This document shows, in pieces, positions 1 to 8,658 of a stretch of 64,000 bases of DNA. The number at the start of each line of letters is the position of its first letter. Within the stretch, counting starts at the first letter, position 1. The stretch is from Micromonospora olivasterospora. Lineage in GTDB: Bacteria > Actinomycetota > Actinomycetes > Mycobacteriales > Micromonosporaceae. The stretch covers positions 3,348,001 to 3,412,000 of the forward strand of contig NZ_VLKE01000001.1 in NCBI RefSeq assembly GCF_007830265.1, read 5' to 3'. The position numbers and the translations under genes are program-made. Under the pieces are notes generated by a model, which was not told where the DNA came from, searched no databases, and saw only the letters and a list, made by a program, of their open reading frames with translations.

Positions 1-857
1 AGCTGGAGACGTTCATCAAGCAGACCGTCGACGAGGGCATTCCTGTCATCGGCGGCACCGAGCACACGACCCAGACGTCACCGGAGGACGTCCGCGAGAT
101 CACCCGCGTCCAGGTCGAGAACGGTGCCTACCGCGTCGCGGTCGCGGACACCATCGGCATCGCGCGTCCGGTCGGCGCGTACCGGCTCTGTCGCTTCGTC
201 CGCGAGATCCTCGACGAGCTGGGCACCCCGGACATGAAGCTGGACTGGCACGGCCACCGCGACACCGGAAACGCGCTGGGCAACGCCATGATGGCCCTCG
301 TGGCCGGTGCCGACCGGATCCACGTCGTGTCGCGCGGCGTCGGCGAGCGCTCTGGGAATGCCTCACTCGAGGAGGTCGTGCTCAACCTGGCCGCCATTCG
401 ACAGGAGGGCGGCCTGCCGGTCGGCTGGAACATGTCCGAACTCCTCGGCCTGATCTCGTTCTATCAGGAGATGGTCGGCGTCGTCACCCCCGAGCACGGG
501 GTGCTGGGCAAGCGCTACAGCTACACCAGCTCCGGCATCCACACCGACGCCATTCTCAAGGCGAACGCCCTCGCCGAGAACGCCCGGAAGGCGCAGGACT
601 TCGAGCTGGAGAACAAGCTGCGCACGATGGCCCGCACCGTGTATTCGGCGATCGATCCCGCCTTCGTCGGCGGGGCGTACTCGGTGGGCGTCAGCCAGTG
701 GAGCGGGCTGAGCTCGGTGAAGCTCGCCTGGCTGGAGAGCGGCCGCGACCCCGAGAAGCTCTCTGCCGAGCGTGCCGAGGAGGTCCTCTCCCACGTCAAG
801 GGGCTGGGCCGCGAGCTGGAGGGCGAGGAACTGGAGGCCTGGTTCGCGAAGTCGTGA
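1..857 (+). CDS. Isopropylmalate/homocitrate synthase-family enzyme, 5' partial
   Basis: The reading frame is open from base 3 and stops at 855-857; the N-terminus lies outside the window. The visible 284 residues are the C-terminal part of a DRE-TIM metallolyase: the metal-binding motif HGHRDTG and the signature [13 protein letters not shown] are both intact. This family condenses acetyl-CoA with a 2-oxo acid. Homocitrate synthase, isopropylmalate synthase and benzylmalate synthase (HphA-like) cannot be separated from this fragment. The gene lies 62 bp upstream of a LeuC-like gene and is followed by LeuD- and MbtH-like genes. That context suggests chain extension of an unusual amino-acid precursor for a non-ribosomal peptide rather than primary leucine synthesis. 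No isopropylmalate dehydrogenase is visible. Confidence 0.85.
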   Translation, partial: LETFIKQTVDEGIPVIGGTEHTTQTSPEDVREITRVQVENGAYRVAVADTIGIARPVGAYRLCRFVREILDELGTPDMKLDWHGHRDTGNALGNAMMALVAGADRIHVVSRGVGERSGNASLEEVVLNLAAIRQEGGLPVGWNMSELLGLISFYQEMVGVVTPEHGVLGKRYSYTSSGIHTDAILKANALAENARKAQDFELENKLRTMARTVYSAIDPAFVGGAYSVGVSQWSGLSSVKLAWLESGRDPEKLSAERAEEVLSHVKGLGRELEGEELEAWFAKS

Positions 858-919
858 ACCGCTCGCGAAGCAGAGGAACACGAGGGAACCACACACATCC
901 TGCGGCTTGGAGAGGCGCC

Positions 920-2326
920 ATGAGTCAACGAACGATGTTCGACAAGATCTGGGATGCCCACGTAGTGCGTGACGAGCCCGGTGAGGTGCCCGTCATCTAT
1001 ATCGACCGCCATCTGACACACGAGGCGACATCGCCGCAGGCCTTCGCCGGTCTGCGGGCCCGCAAGCTGCCGGTTCACCGTACCGACGCCACCATCGCCG
1101 TGATCGACCACAACGTGCCCACCGTCCCCGGTCGGCGGATGATCGACGTCGTCGACGCCGCGAGCGTGACCTGCATCGAGACGATGGAGGAGAACGCCCG
1201 CGACTTCGGGGTCACCCTCTTCGACATGAAGGACGAGTACCAGGGCATCGTCCACGTCATCGGCCCCGAACTCGGCATCTCTCTTCCGGGCATGACCGTC
1301 GTCTGCGGCGACTCCCACACCTCCACCCACGGCGCCCTGGGAATCTTCGCCATCGGCATCGGCACCAGCGAGGTCGAGCATGTGCTGGCAACCCAGTGCC
1401 TGCAGCAGCAGAAGCCGAAGACGATGAACATCCGGGTCGAGGGGACGCTCGCGCCCGGGGTCACCGCGAAGGACGTCGCGCTGGCGATCATCCGCAAGTT
1501 CGGCACGAACGTCGGCTCCAACCACGTCATCGAGTTCAGCGGCTCCGCCATCCGATCGCTCTCCATCGAAGGGCGCATGACGCTGTGCAACATGGCGATC
1601 GAGGCCGGCGCGCGTGCCGGCATGGTCGCCCCCGACGAGGTCACGATCGAGTACGTCAAGGGCCGCCCGTACGCCCCGCAGGGCGAGCTCTTCGACCTGG
1701 CGGCGGCCAACTGGCGGGAGCTTGCCAGCGACCCCGGCGCCCAGTTCGACGCCGTCCTCGACATCGACGTCGACGACCTCGTCCCGCAGGTCGCCTGGGG
1801 CACGGACCCGGGCATGGTCGCCGACATCACCGGCACGGTGCCCGACCCGGCCGCGGAGAGCGACAGCGTCACCCGCCAGGCCTACGAGCGGGCTCTGGAG
1901 TACATGGGGCTGACGCCGGGCCAGAAGATCCAGGACATCGACATCCAGACGGTCTTCATCGGTTCATGCACCAACTCACGACTCGAGGACCTGCGGGAGG
2001 CCGCCGGCTACGTCGAGGGGCGGCACGTCGCTCCGCACGTACGCGCGATCGTCGTACCCGGCTCGATGCAGGTCAGCCGGCAGGCCGAAGAGGAGGGGCT
2101 GGCCAAGATCTTCCGCGAGGCCGGCTTCGAGTGGCGCGAGGCGGGATGCAGCATGTGCATCGCCATGAACGGCGATCGCCTCTCCGCCGGCGAGCGGTGC
2201 GCCTCGACGAGCAACCGGAACTTCGAGGGCCGCCAGGGACGCGGCGGACGTACGCATCTCGTCAGCCCGATCATGGCTGCCGCCGCGGCCGTCGCCGGGC
2301 ACTTTGTCGACGTTCGGAACCTGTAG
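920..2326 (+). CDS. leuC: 3-isopropylmalate dehydratase large subunit-like
   Basis: This 468-aa aconitase-family protein matches LeuC over its full length. Its partner LeuD-like subunit is encoded next. The [4Fe-4S] ligands are present as the Cys in [12 protein letters not shown] and the pair in GCSMCIAMN. It would isomerise a 2-substituted malate to the 3-isomer after the upstream synthase. The ATG at 920 is chosen because it opens the LeuC N-terminus ([14 protein letters not shown]) and follows GGAGAGG; longer in-frame extensions overlap the upstream gene. The closeness of the synthase gene and the MbtH gene suggests a paralogue dedicated to secondary metabolism, but a role in ordinary leucine synthesis is not excluded. 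Confidence 0.9.
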   Translation: MSQRTMFDKIWDAHVVRDEPGEVPVIYIDRHLTHEATSPQAFAGLRARKLPVHRTDATIAVIDHNVPTVPGRRMIDVVDAASVTCIETMEENARDFGVTLFDMKDEYQGIVHVIGPELGISLPGMTVVCGDSHTSTHGALGIFAIGIGTSEVEHVLATQCLQQQKPKTMNIRVEGTLAPGVTAKDVALAIIRKFGTNVGSNHVIEFSGSAIRSLSIEGRMTLCNMAIEAGARAGMVAPDEVTIEYVKGRPYAPQGELFDLAAANWRELASDPGAQFDAVLDIDVDDLVPQVAWGTDPGMVADITGTVPDPAAESDSVTRQAYERALEYMGLTPGQKIQDIDIQTVFIGSCTNSRLEDLREAAGYVEGRHVAPHVRAIVVPGSMQVSRQAEEEGLAKIFREAGFEWREAGCSMCIAMNGDRLSAGERCASTSNRNFEGRQGRGGRTHLVSPIMAAAAAVAGHFVDVRNL

Positions 2327-2343
2327 AAAGGCGAAGGCTCTTC

Positions 2344-3003
2344 ATGGAGAAGTTCATCACCCACCTCGGGGTGGCCGCGCCGCTGGCGCGGTCCAACGTC
2401 AACACCGATGACATCGTGCCGGCGCGTTTCCTGAAGACGATCCGTCGCACAGGCTTCGCCGACGCGCTCTTCGCCAACTGGCGCTATCTCGGTGACGGTA
2501 AGGCGCCGAACCCTGACTTCGAGCTGAACCAGCCGGCCTACGCGGGCGCGACTGTTCTGGTCGCCGGCCCCAACTTCGGCTGCGGCTCCTCGCGTGAGCA
2601 TGCCCCGTGGGCCCTTCGTGAGTACGGCTTCCGGTGCATCATCGCGCCCAGCCTCGCGGACATCTTCTACAACAACTGCTTCAACAGCAGCATCCTCCCG
2701 GTGGTCCTGGACGCGTCGACGGTGGAGGACGTCCTGGCGACCGTCACCGGCCAGGAACAGTGCCGGCTGCGGATCGACCTTCCGGACCAGACCGTCACCA
2801 TGCCCGACGGGCGGGCATTCCGTTTCGACGTGGACGGGTTCAAGAAGGAAGCCCTCCTGGAAGGGCTCGACAGTATCGACTGGACGCTCTCCCGCAGGAG
2901 CGAAATCCTCGCCTACGAGGACCGGCGGCGCCGCGAGGCGCCCTGGCTCTTCGTCCCCGGGGAGGCCGGTCAGAGGCGGGTCGCCGTCGCTCCGGCAAGC
3001 TGA
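2344..3003 (+). CDS. leuD: 3-isopropylmalate dehydratase small subunit-like
   Basis: This 219-aa LeuD-type swivelling subunit carries the motif NFGCGSSREHAPWAL and the N-terminal substrate-site segment NVNTDDIVPARFLK. It starts 17 bp after the leuC-like stop behind GAAAGG and would form the dehydratase heterodimer with it. Length is normal for the family. The following gene is MbtH-like rather than leuB, which supports a biosynthetic-cluster role, possibly homologation of an amino acid as in the HphABCD scheme. That assignment is inference from context. Confidence 0.9.
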   Translation: MEKFITHLGVAAPLARSNVNTDDIVPARFLKTIRRTGFADALFANWRYLGDGKAPNPDFELNQPAYAGATVLVAGPNFGCGSSREHAPWALREYGFRCIIAPSLADIFYNNCFNSSILPVVLDASTVEDVLATVTGQEQCRLRIDLPDQTVTMPDGRAFRFDVDGFKKEALLEGLDSIDWTLSRRSEILAYEDRRRREAPWLFVPGEAGQRRVAVAPAS

Positions 3004-3052
3004 TTTCTCGTCCGAGGAAAGCATCCGACGCACAGATAGGAAATGAGATCAC

Positions 3053-3259
3053 ATGGATGACGCCCGCGTTAAGGTCCTTGTCAACCACGAGGAGCAGTAC
3101 TCCCTCTGGCCCGATTTCCTGGACGTTCCCTCCGGGTGGAAGGACACCGGGGTCTCCGGCAGCAAGGAAGAGTGCCTGGCCTATGTCAAGGAAGTCTGGA
3201 CCGACATGCGTCCGCTGAGCCTCCGCAAGAAGATGGAGGAGTCGGCGCCGGGGGCCTAG
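3053..3259 (+). CDS. MbtH-like NRPS accessory protein
   Basis: This 68-aa protein has the MbtH signature in order: NHEEQYSLWP, then PSGWKDTG, then CLAYVKEVWTDMRPLSLR. The conserved tryptophans and the closing W-T-D-x-R-P-x-S-L-R are all present. MbtH-like proteins bind and stabilise NRPS adenylation domains. The NRPS itself is not in the window, so it probably lies upstream of base 1. The gene follows leuD by 49 bp on the same strand, which is the main reason to see 1-4254 as the edge of a peptide biosynthesis cluster. Confidence 0.93.
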   Translation: MDDARVKVLVNHEEQYSLWPDFLDVPSGWKDTGVSGSKEECLAYVKEVWTDMRPLSLRKKMEESAPGA

Positions 3260-3336
3260 GCCGCGCAGTGGGGCAGTGAACTGTGGAGGACCGCCCGGGG
3301 ACGAACGCCCGGCGAACGAGACAGGAAAGAGAAGAA

Positions 3337-3922
3337 GTGTTCTCGAGGGCTAGCAGAGCGATCATTGCCGGTCGCTGGCTGTCTGTGGTCCTGTGGCTCG
3401 TCCTCGCGGCGGTCCTCGTACAGGTCGCCCCCAATCTGCAGGAAGAAGCGAACGGCAGCCAGCAGGAAGCACGCTCGCAATCGAGCCTGGAGGCCTTTCA
3501 AGGCCCCGGTGGCCGCCTTCGTCATCCTGGTGGCCCTCGGTATCGACTACAGCATCTTCCTGATGACGCGCGTGAAGGAGGAGTACCGGACACACGGGCG
3601 GTCGGCCGGGGAGGCCGTCAGGAAGGGACTCGCCGGCACCGGTTCCGTCATCACCTCGTGTGGCATCATCCTGGCCGGCACGTTCACGCCACTGCTGTTC
3701 TCCGGGATCAAGTCGTACCTCGAGATGGGCTTCGCCATCGTCGTGGGCCTACTGCTGGACACCTTCGTGATCCGCACTCTCCTCGTGCCGGCCATCGCCG
3801 TGAGGTTCGGAGAGCGCAGTTGGTGGCCAGGGAAGCGGCAGCGTGCCGCGGATGACGTTCCTGCCGAACCCAAGGAATTAGTACGGGCCGCTCAGTGGCA
3901 GATATGGAGGATTTTCCCGTGA
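3337..3922 (+). pseudogene. MMPL-family exporter, internally deleted and frameshifted
   Basis: Two ends of one MMPL/RND-type lipid or peptide exporter are joined here. From the GTG at 3337 one frame gives a typical N-terminus (SRASRAIIAGRWLSVVLWL, then a hydrophobic helix) up to about 3500. A second frame (+1 relative to the first) then gives the C-terminal membrane part, with ALGIDYSIFLMTRVKEEY and further helices, to the stop at 3920-3922. A normal member is about 700 aa; only about 190 codons remain, so roughly 500 codons between the ends are missing. The stop overlaps the next start (GTGA), suggesting that the original operon coupling survives. It could be a sequencing or assembly collapse instead. 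Confidence 0.8.
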
Positions 3923-4254
3923 ACGACCTCATCCAGCGCCTCTCCGTGGAGAACCAGAGCGTCCTGGTCGGCGGACCCGACCCCTCCCTGGACGAGCTCC
4001 AGAAGCGTGCCACGGAGATCGGGTACGTCTTCATCAAGTTCCCGGACACGACCGGGGGAACCGATCTGGGCGTCCGCGTCGACAAGGCGGCGACCGACCT
4101 CAGGAACGCCGACTTCACGACCGGCCGCGGCAGCGCTCACATCGAAGGCACCCTCACCCTGGACTACGTGCAGGTACGGTGTGTCGCTGACATCGATCTG
4201 GCGTCGCTCAGCGGCACCGGCCACCTCAAACCCGAGGGGGCACAGGCGGCGTAA
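3919..4254 (+). CDS. Unknown 111-aa protein at NRPS cluster edge
   Basis: I do not recognise the family. GTG at 3919 is preferred because GGAGG lies eight bases upstream and the start overlaps the stop of the MMPL remnant; a GTG at 3895 and an ATG at 3904 are in-frame alternatives. The protein is soluble with no signal peptide or membrane segment. It begins with a helical stretch (DLIQRLSVENQSVLVGG) and continues with predicted beta-rich sequence including a repeated A-D motif (AATDLRNADF, CVADIDLASL). As the last gene of the leuCD-MbtH run, it is probably part of the same peptide pathway. Confidence 0.6.
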   Translation: MNDLIQRLSVENQSVLVGGPDPSLDELQKRATEIGYVFIKFPDTTGGTDLGVRVDKAATDLRNADFTTGRGSAHIEGTLTLDYVQVRCVADIDLASLSGTGHLKPEGAQAA

Positions 4255-4302
4255 CTGCCGGCGGTAGCCGGAACGGGGCAGCTCCAGAGCGCCCCGGTGA
4301 TT

Positions 4303-4348
4303 CCCCCGCCGTGGCGCCCGGACCGCCGGGTGCCACGGCGCGCGGGGG
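4303..4348. terminator. Strong hairpin between convergent genes
   Basis: The arm 4303-4321 (CCCCCGCCGTGGCGCCCGG) pairs with 4326-4348 with one mismatch and a two-base bulge around a four-base loop. It lies between two genes that converge on it, so it probably ends transcription from both sides. There is no U-run, as is common in high-GC actinobacteria. Confidence 0.6.
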
Positions 4349-4366
4349 AGCGATCGGTCTCCGGCG

Positions 4367-5077
4367 TCAGAACGGCAGCGGTTCGACCACCGCCTCCTCG
4401 GCCGGAATGCCGGACTCCCTGATCTGGAACTGTCGGGTGCCGTGGGGCCGTTCCCGGAAACGGCGGAAGGCCATCGGGACGCCCCGGGCAACGGACAGGT
4501 CCGCGCTGTCCATGACCTGCACGTGCACGTGGGGCTGGGTCGAGTTGCCGGAGTTGCCGCAGTCCGCGACCGGTTGCCCCGTCGTCACCGTGTCGCCGAC
4601 CGCTACCCGAACCGAGCCGGCCCGCAGGTGTGCGAGGGCAAGGAACGCGTCGCTGTCGCGCAGGGCAATGATCAGATAGTTGCCGGCAACCGCGCCTACT
4701 CCCTGCCGGAGCCGCCCCATCTGGCCCAACGCATAGGGAACAAGGCTCAGCTGCGACCGCCGACCGGCATGATCGATCTCGCCGTCGTGTACGTCGACGA
4801 CGGTGCCGTCGGCCGGGGCCAGGAGCGGGCGGCCGAAGGCGTAGAACCGCTCCGGCGGTTCGGTGGCGAGGAAGGTCCGCCAGTCGCGGCGGTCCGCGGT
4901 CCGGCGGTGCTCGTCCACGCCGATGAAGTCGATGGCGTAGCGCTCGCCCAGCAGGTCGCTCCCGTGACTCGGCACCCGCCGGGCCGGGCTGTTGCGCGCC
5001 AACCACAAGCCCGTGAACGGCAGCGAGATCACGACCTCTCGGCTCGTCGAACCCGGGGCAGGCGGTTTCTCGGCCAT
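4367..5077 (-). CDS. M23-family metallopeptidase
   Basis: This 236-aa protein has an M23/LytM-type domain: GTVVDVHDGEIDH-type beta strands, a hydrophobic ALAHLRAGSV segment, GNSGNSTQPHVHVQ carrying the HxH zinc motif, and an upstream His/Asp pair in SHGSDLLGERYAIDF. Such proteins usually cut peptidoglycan cross-links. No secretion signal or membrane anchor is seen, which is unusual for a wall hydrolase. The ATG at 5077 (MAEKPPAPGS) is chosen; an in-frame extension to 5230 has unlikely composition. The gene is monocistronic and diverges from the LuxR-type gene. Confidence 0.8.
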   Translation of the reverse strand: MAEKPPAPGSTSREVVISLPFTGLWLARNSPARRVPSHGSDLLGERYAIDFIGVDEHRRTADRRDWRTFLATEPPERFYAFGRPLLAPADGTVVDVHDGEIDHAGRRSQLSLVPYALGQMGRLRQGVGAVAGNYLIIALRDSDAFLALAHLRAGSVRVAVGDTVTTGQPVADCGNSGNSTQPHVHVQVMDSADLSVARGVPMAFRRFRERPHGTRQFQIRESGIPAEEAVVEPLPF

Positions 5078-5470
5078 CGATCCAGTATAGGCAAGATCAC
5101 AGATGGCGGCGTGGGTAAGGCGCGCCCCGAACCGGGGCTCGGCGCGGCCGGAGTTGGCCGGCGTTGGCCGGTGCCCCGGCAGATGGCCGTGGGCGCGCGC
5201 TACCTTCCGGGTACCGCGACTTTCCCGCATGCGCCGTCCGCCGGCGCCTTCGGTGCCATTGTCTCCGGCGGCTCCAGCTGTCGGCTCCCGGACCCGGCCC
5301 GACCTCGCTATTCAGGAGCTGCGGCGGTGCCGGCCGGCATCACCGGCCAATCCGGCCGCCTGGGAATCTACTCGCATGGGAATTGATCCCTTGTGGATTC
5401 TTGGCGTACCCTGTCACAGGCAAGAAACACCTCTTTCCTCACGGGTGCCGCGGCGAAGGGACCGATCGAC
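5078..5470. other. Divergent intergenic region between M23 and LuxR genes
   Basis: This 393-bp stretch carries no convincing gene. It should hold promoters for both neighbours. A perfect 5-1-5 inverted repeat, CCTGTCACAGG, sits at 5410-5420, about 50 bp before the LuxR-type start, and could be a regulator site. Confidence 0.4.
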
Positions 5471-6148
5471 GTGGATCAATCAGATAACCCGTTTGAGCAG
5501 GGCGAACGCGGCCACACCGTGCTCGTTGTCGCTGACAACGAGCTGCGGCGTCGTGGCCTCGCCAACATGCTCGCCTCACTAGAGGCACCGATCAAGGTCA
5601 ATGCGATTGTGGCGGCGCACCCAGATCGTGTGCCCTGCGACCGCCTCTTCGACTTACTGATCGTGGCGTGTGACGACCTTGGTGCGGAAAGTCTGGACGG
5701 GGTCGTGGAGGCGGCGCGGGGTCAGGGTGCGAAGATTCTGCTTCTGATCGGCCGTGGTGCGGCGTGTCTCGACACTGTGATGCGTCTTCCGAGTAACGGT
5801 TTTCTGATTCAGGATGATGTGACGAAGGATGCGTTGGCGCAGGCATTGGACCGGATGGTCGTTGGTGAGGTGCCTATGCCGGGTGTTCTGGCGAATCGGT
5901 TGTTGGAGCGGGCTCGTGGTGCGGTGGCGCGGGAGCGGCATGATGTGGTGCGGTTGACGCCGCGGGAGCGTGAGACGTTGGTGTTGCTGGCCGAGGGGTT
6001 GAGTAACAAGCAGATCGCTCGTCGGATGCTGATCAGTCAGCATGGGGTGAAGCGTCTGGTGGCGAGCATTCTGACGAAGCTGAACTGCTCGAACCGTACG
6101 TTGGCCGCGGCGATGGCCATCAGGCAGGGCCTGCTCGAAGAGGTGTGA
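5471..6148 (+). CDS. LuxR-family transcriptional regulator with degenerate receiver
   Basis: This 225-aa protein has a C-terminal LuxR/NarL helix-turn-helix (LTPRERETLVLLAEGLSNKQIARRM within the last 65 residues). The N-terminal half folds like a response-regulator receiver (HTVLVVADNELRRRGLANML), but the phosphorylatable Asp region reads DLLIVACDD, so phosphorylation is uncertain. GTG at 5471 is chosen because the receiver begins shortly after it and AAGGGA precedes it. From about 5650 to 6100 many codons end in T or G (GTT, TTG, GGT), unlike the C-ending bias of its neighbours, which suggests a different history. Its position suggests a possible role as regulator of the adjacent cluster edge, but that is only context. 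Confidence 0.8.
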   Translation: MDQSDNPFEQGERGHTVLVVADNELRRRGLANMLASLEAPIKVNAIVAAHPDRVPCDRLFDLLIVACDDLGAESLDGVVEAARGQGAKILLLIGRGAACLDTVMRLPSNGFLIQDDVTKDALAQALDRMVVGEVPMPGVLANRLLERARGAVARERHDVVRLTPRERETLVLLAEGLSNKQIARRMLISQHGVKRLVASILTKLNCSNRTLAAAMAIRQGLLEEV

Positions 6149-6218
6149 GTGAGGGGGTGCGGCGCCCGCCAGGACGCCCATGCACCCCACCACCCAAGCC
6201 CGGCTCCTCGCACGGGGC

Positions 6219-6953
6219 TCAGCTTCTGCGGGTCATGACCCGCAGCGTGAGCGCCAGACCGGCCACGCACCAGACGGCGAGAACGGTGAACGGAAGCGCC
6301 CTGACTCCGTCCGCGCCGGTGGCGAGGGTGTCGCGCACCGCGTCGGCCATGTACTGGAAGGGCAGCACCTCGTGCACGGCCTGGAGCCAGCCCGGCAACC
6401 GGTCGGCCGGGAAGTTGATCGGGGAGAACATCAGGGCGATGAAGACGATCACCTGAGATATCAGGCTGGCGACGGCGGGCGGCACCGCGTAGGCGACGGC
6501 GTAGCCGAGGCCGGTGGCGGTCAGCGCGACGAGCAGGATCGCCGGAACGACGAGTGGGCTGACGTTGAGGTCGAGGTCGAACCGCAGCGTGGCGGTGAGC
6601 AGGGCCAGGGCCAGGCCGGGCAGGGACGTCAGGAGCCAGGTGGTGACGTCCGCGGCCAGGATCGCCGTCCGGGGCACCGGAAGCGTGCGGTTGTACTCGA
6701 ACGTTCCCTCTGTCTTGCTCTGCGCGATCAATTGAGGGGCGAGCACCATGCCGACGGTGATCAGGCCGAGGGTGGGAGCCCCCGTCGCCAGGTACAGGGC
6801 CGTGCCCTTGCCGACCGTGGGCATGAGGAAGGAGAAGCCGACCACGATGCCGACCGCCAGCAGCGTCTGGATGATGAGCATCAGCGGGAGCATGAACTTG
6901 AGCCGGATCGCGTGCCAGCGCAGGAGCAGCAGGTAGCTACGCAGCCACCGCAT
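6219..6953 (-). CDS. ABC-2 type transporter permease
   Basis: This 244-aa protein has about six hydrophobic helices (for example MLPLMLIIQTLLAVGIVVGF and LISQVIVFIALMFSPINFP) and the ABC-2 layout. The loop LPGWLQAVHEVLPFQYMADAVRD is typical of drug or lipid exporters of the DrrB type. It overlaps the ATPase gene by 17 bp, so the two are translationally coupled and should form one exporter. Substrate is not predictable. Confidence 0.9.
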   Translation of the reverse strand: MRWLRSYLLLLRWHAIRLKFMLPLMLIIQTLLAVGIVVGFSFLMPTVGKGTALYLATGAPTLGLITVGMVLAPQLIAQSKTEGTFEYNRTLPVPRTAILAADVTTWLLTSLPGLALALLTATLRFDLDLNVSPLVVPAILLVALTATGLGYAVAYAVPPAVASLISQVIVFIALMFSPINFPADRLPGWLQAVHEVLPFQYMADAVRDTLATGADGVRALPFTVLAVWCVAGLALTLRVMTRRS

Positions 6954-7878
6954 CGTGGTCCTCCTCGGAGGTGTTGGTCAGCCCGACGTAGATGTCTTCG
7001 AGGCTGATCGGGTTCAGAACGAACTGCGCGATGGCCTCGGTGGCGTGGAGCTGTTGCGCCCACGCGATCGCCTGCGGGGCGTCGGCCGAGGCGATGGAGA
7101 TGACCATGCGCTGGTCGGTCACGTTCGCGAGGCCGGCCCAGGACGGCGGTTCGGGCGAGACGACGCCCGGCGTCAGCGTCAGCTCCAGCCGGAGATCGCT
7201 GGAGGCCTGCCGGCGCAGTTCGGCCGGCGTGCCGGTGGCGGCGACGTGCCCGTGGTCGAGCACGACGATGCGGTCGACGCTGCGCTCGGCCTCGGTCACG
7301 TTGTGCGTGACGATGATGACGGCGCAGCCGTCGGTGGCGAGCTTGCGGACCTGCTGCCACATCAACCGGCGGCGCACCGGGTCGACGTCGTTGGTGGGCT
7401 CGTCGAGCATGACCAGACGACCCGGCTCGACCACCGCCATGCAGAACGCGGTCAGCCGGCGGATGCCGCCGGACAGCTTCTCACCCGGCGTGTTGGCCCA
7501 CTCCTCGATGTCGAGGGCGGCGAGCAACTGCTCGGTGCGTTCGCGTACCCGCTGGCGGCTGCCGCCGCGGATCCGGCCGAGGATCTCGATGGCCTGCCTC
7601 GGGGTGACCCCGGTCAGCGGCGCCTGAGCCTGTAGCTGCAGGGAGCAGGCGCGTCGCGCGTACGCCGGGTCGGCCACGGGGTCGCGGCCGTCGAGCCTGA
7701 TCGTGCCCTGTGTCGGCTGGACCAGGCCGGCTACCTGGTTGAGCAGGGTTGTCTTCCCGGCTCCGTTGTGCCCGAGCAGGCCGAGCACCTCTCCTTCGCC
7801 CACCTGTAGTGAGAGGTCGTCGTTGGCGCGCACCCCACGCGGGTAGACCTTGGTCAAGTGATCGATCTGGAGCAACAT
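6937..7878 (-). CDS. ABC transporter ATP-binding protein (exporter type)
   Basis: This 313-aa ATPase has Walker A GHNGAGKTT, signature LSGGIRRL, Walker B LVMLDEPTNDVDP and the H-loop Thr-His-Asn. The signature motif has I-R in place of the usual Q-R or M-K. The C-terminal 80 residues are the DrrA-like extension. It is first in a two-gene operon with the permease and diverges from a TetR gene, the usual arrangement for a TetR-repressed efflux pump. Confidence 0.92.
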   Translation of the reverse strand: MLLQIDHLTKVYPRGVRANDDLSLQVGEGEVLGLLGHNGAGKTTLLNQVAGLVQPTQGTIRLDGRDPVADPAYARRACSLQLQAQAPLTGVTPRQAIEILGRIRGGSRQRVRERTEQLLAALDIEEWANTPGEKLSGGIRRLTAFCMAVVEPGRLVMLDEPTNDVDPVRRRLMWQQVRKLATDGCAVIIVTHNVTEAERSVDRIVVLDHGHVAATGTPAELRRQASSDLRLELTLTPGVVSPEPPSWAGLANVTDQRMVISIASADAPQAIAWAQQLHATEAIAQFVLNPISLEDIYVGLTNTSEEDHDAVAA

Positions 7879-7908
7879 CAGGCCCCCTGGACGCCGGCCG
7901 ATTTATGC

Positions 7909-7933
7909 ATACCGTTGAGTATCTGGATACCGT
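7909..7933. promoter_or_regulatory. Candidate TetR operator in the ABC/TetR divergent promoter
   Basis: The 96-bp gap between the divergent starts contains the inverted repeat GTATC-TG-GATAC at 7919-7930, and ATACCGT occurs twice, at 7909-7915 and 7927-7933. Such symmetry between a TetR gene and an exporter operon is where a repressor would bind. The assignment is inference. Confidence 0.5.
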
Positions 7934-7974
7934 CGGGGATGTCAAGCACCGTGGTGGTGTGCGAGGATCGCGGC

Positions 7975-8580
7975 ATGGGTGAGCGACTGACCCGGGCGCA
8001 ACAACAGCAGCGGACCCGCCAGCGCCTGCTCGACGCAGCGGAGACGCTGTTCGCCGAGCGGGGGATCCACCAGACCTCACTCGAGGAGGTGGCGGCTGAG
8101 GCAGGGCTGACCAAGGGTGCGATCTACGCCAACTTCGACGGGAAGAACGGTCTGTTGGCGGCGATCCTCGAACGCCGTTACGCCGAGGATCAGATCGCCG
8201 ATGCCGGCCCCGCCGTCGACCCTGGCGTTTCCTCCGCGGTCGACTGGCCGGCCGACATCTACGAGTCCGTCATCTCCCTGCCGGAGACTCGCAGGTTCGC
8301 CATGGCACTCGTCGAGTTCTGGCTGCACAGCATGCGAACCCCGGCGGCCCGTGAGGCCATGGCGCAGTGGCTCCGGGCCGTACGCGAACACAACGCCGAG
8401 CGGATCGCCGAGCGGATCGGTGGCGACTCGCCGATTCCGGCCGGGCAACTGGCGGCCCTGATGGCCGCGCTGGACGTCGGTGTCGCCCTCCAGCACCTCA
8501 TCGACCCCGAGGGTGTCCCCGCTGATCTGTACGCCCTCGGCCTCAGGGCGATCATCGACCCCGGTGGGACGGGCGGCTGA
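7975..8580 (+). CDS. TetR-family repressor of the adjacent ABC exporter
   Basis: This 201-aa protein has a TetR N-terminal DNA-binding domain (TRQRLLDAAETLFAERG, then TSLEEVAAEAGLTKGAIYANF) and a variable helical ligand domain. ATG at 7975 is taken as start because the helix-turn-helix begins ten residues later; an in-frame upstream ATG (7939) would add 12 residues. It is transcribed away from the ABC exporter genes and probably represses them until an effector binds. Confidence 0.88.
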   Translation: MGERLTRAQQQQRTRQRLLDAAETLFAERGIHQTSLEEVAAEAGLTKGAIYANFDGKNGLLAAILERRYAEDQIADAGPAVDPGVSSAVDWPADIYESVISLPETRRFAMALVEFWLHSMRTPAAREAMAQWLRAVREHNAERIAERIGGDSPIPAGQLAALMAALDVGVALQHLIDPEGVPADLYALGLRAIIDPGGTGG

Positions 8581-8658
8581 GGTGATCGTTGCCGCGCTTG
8601 TCATGAAGCCCGCGTCGGGCACCCCGCCCGGACCTCGTCAGGGCCGCGTCGACGCGGG

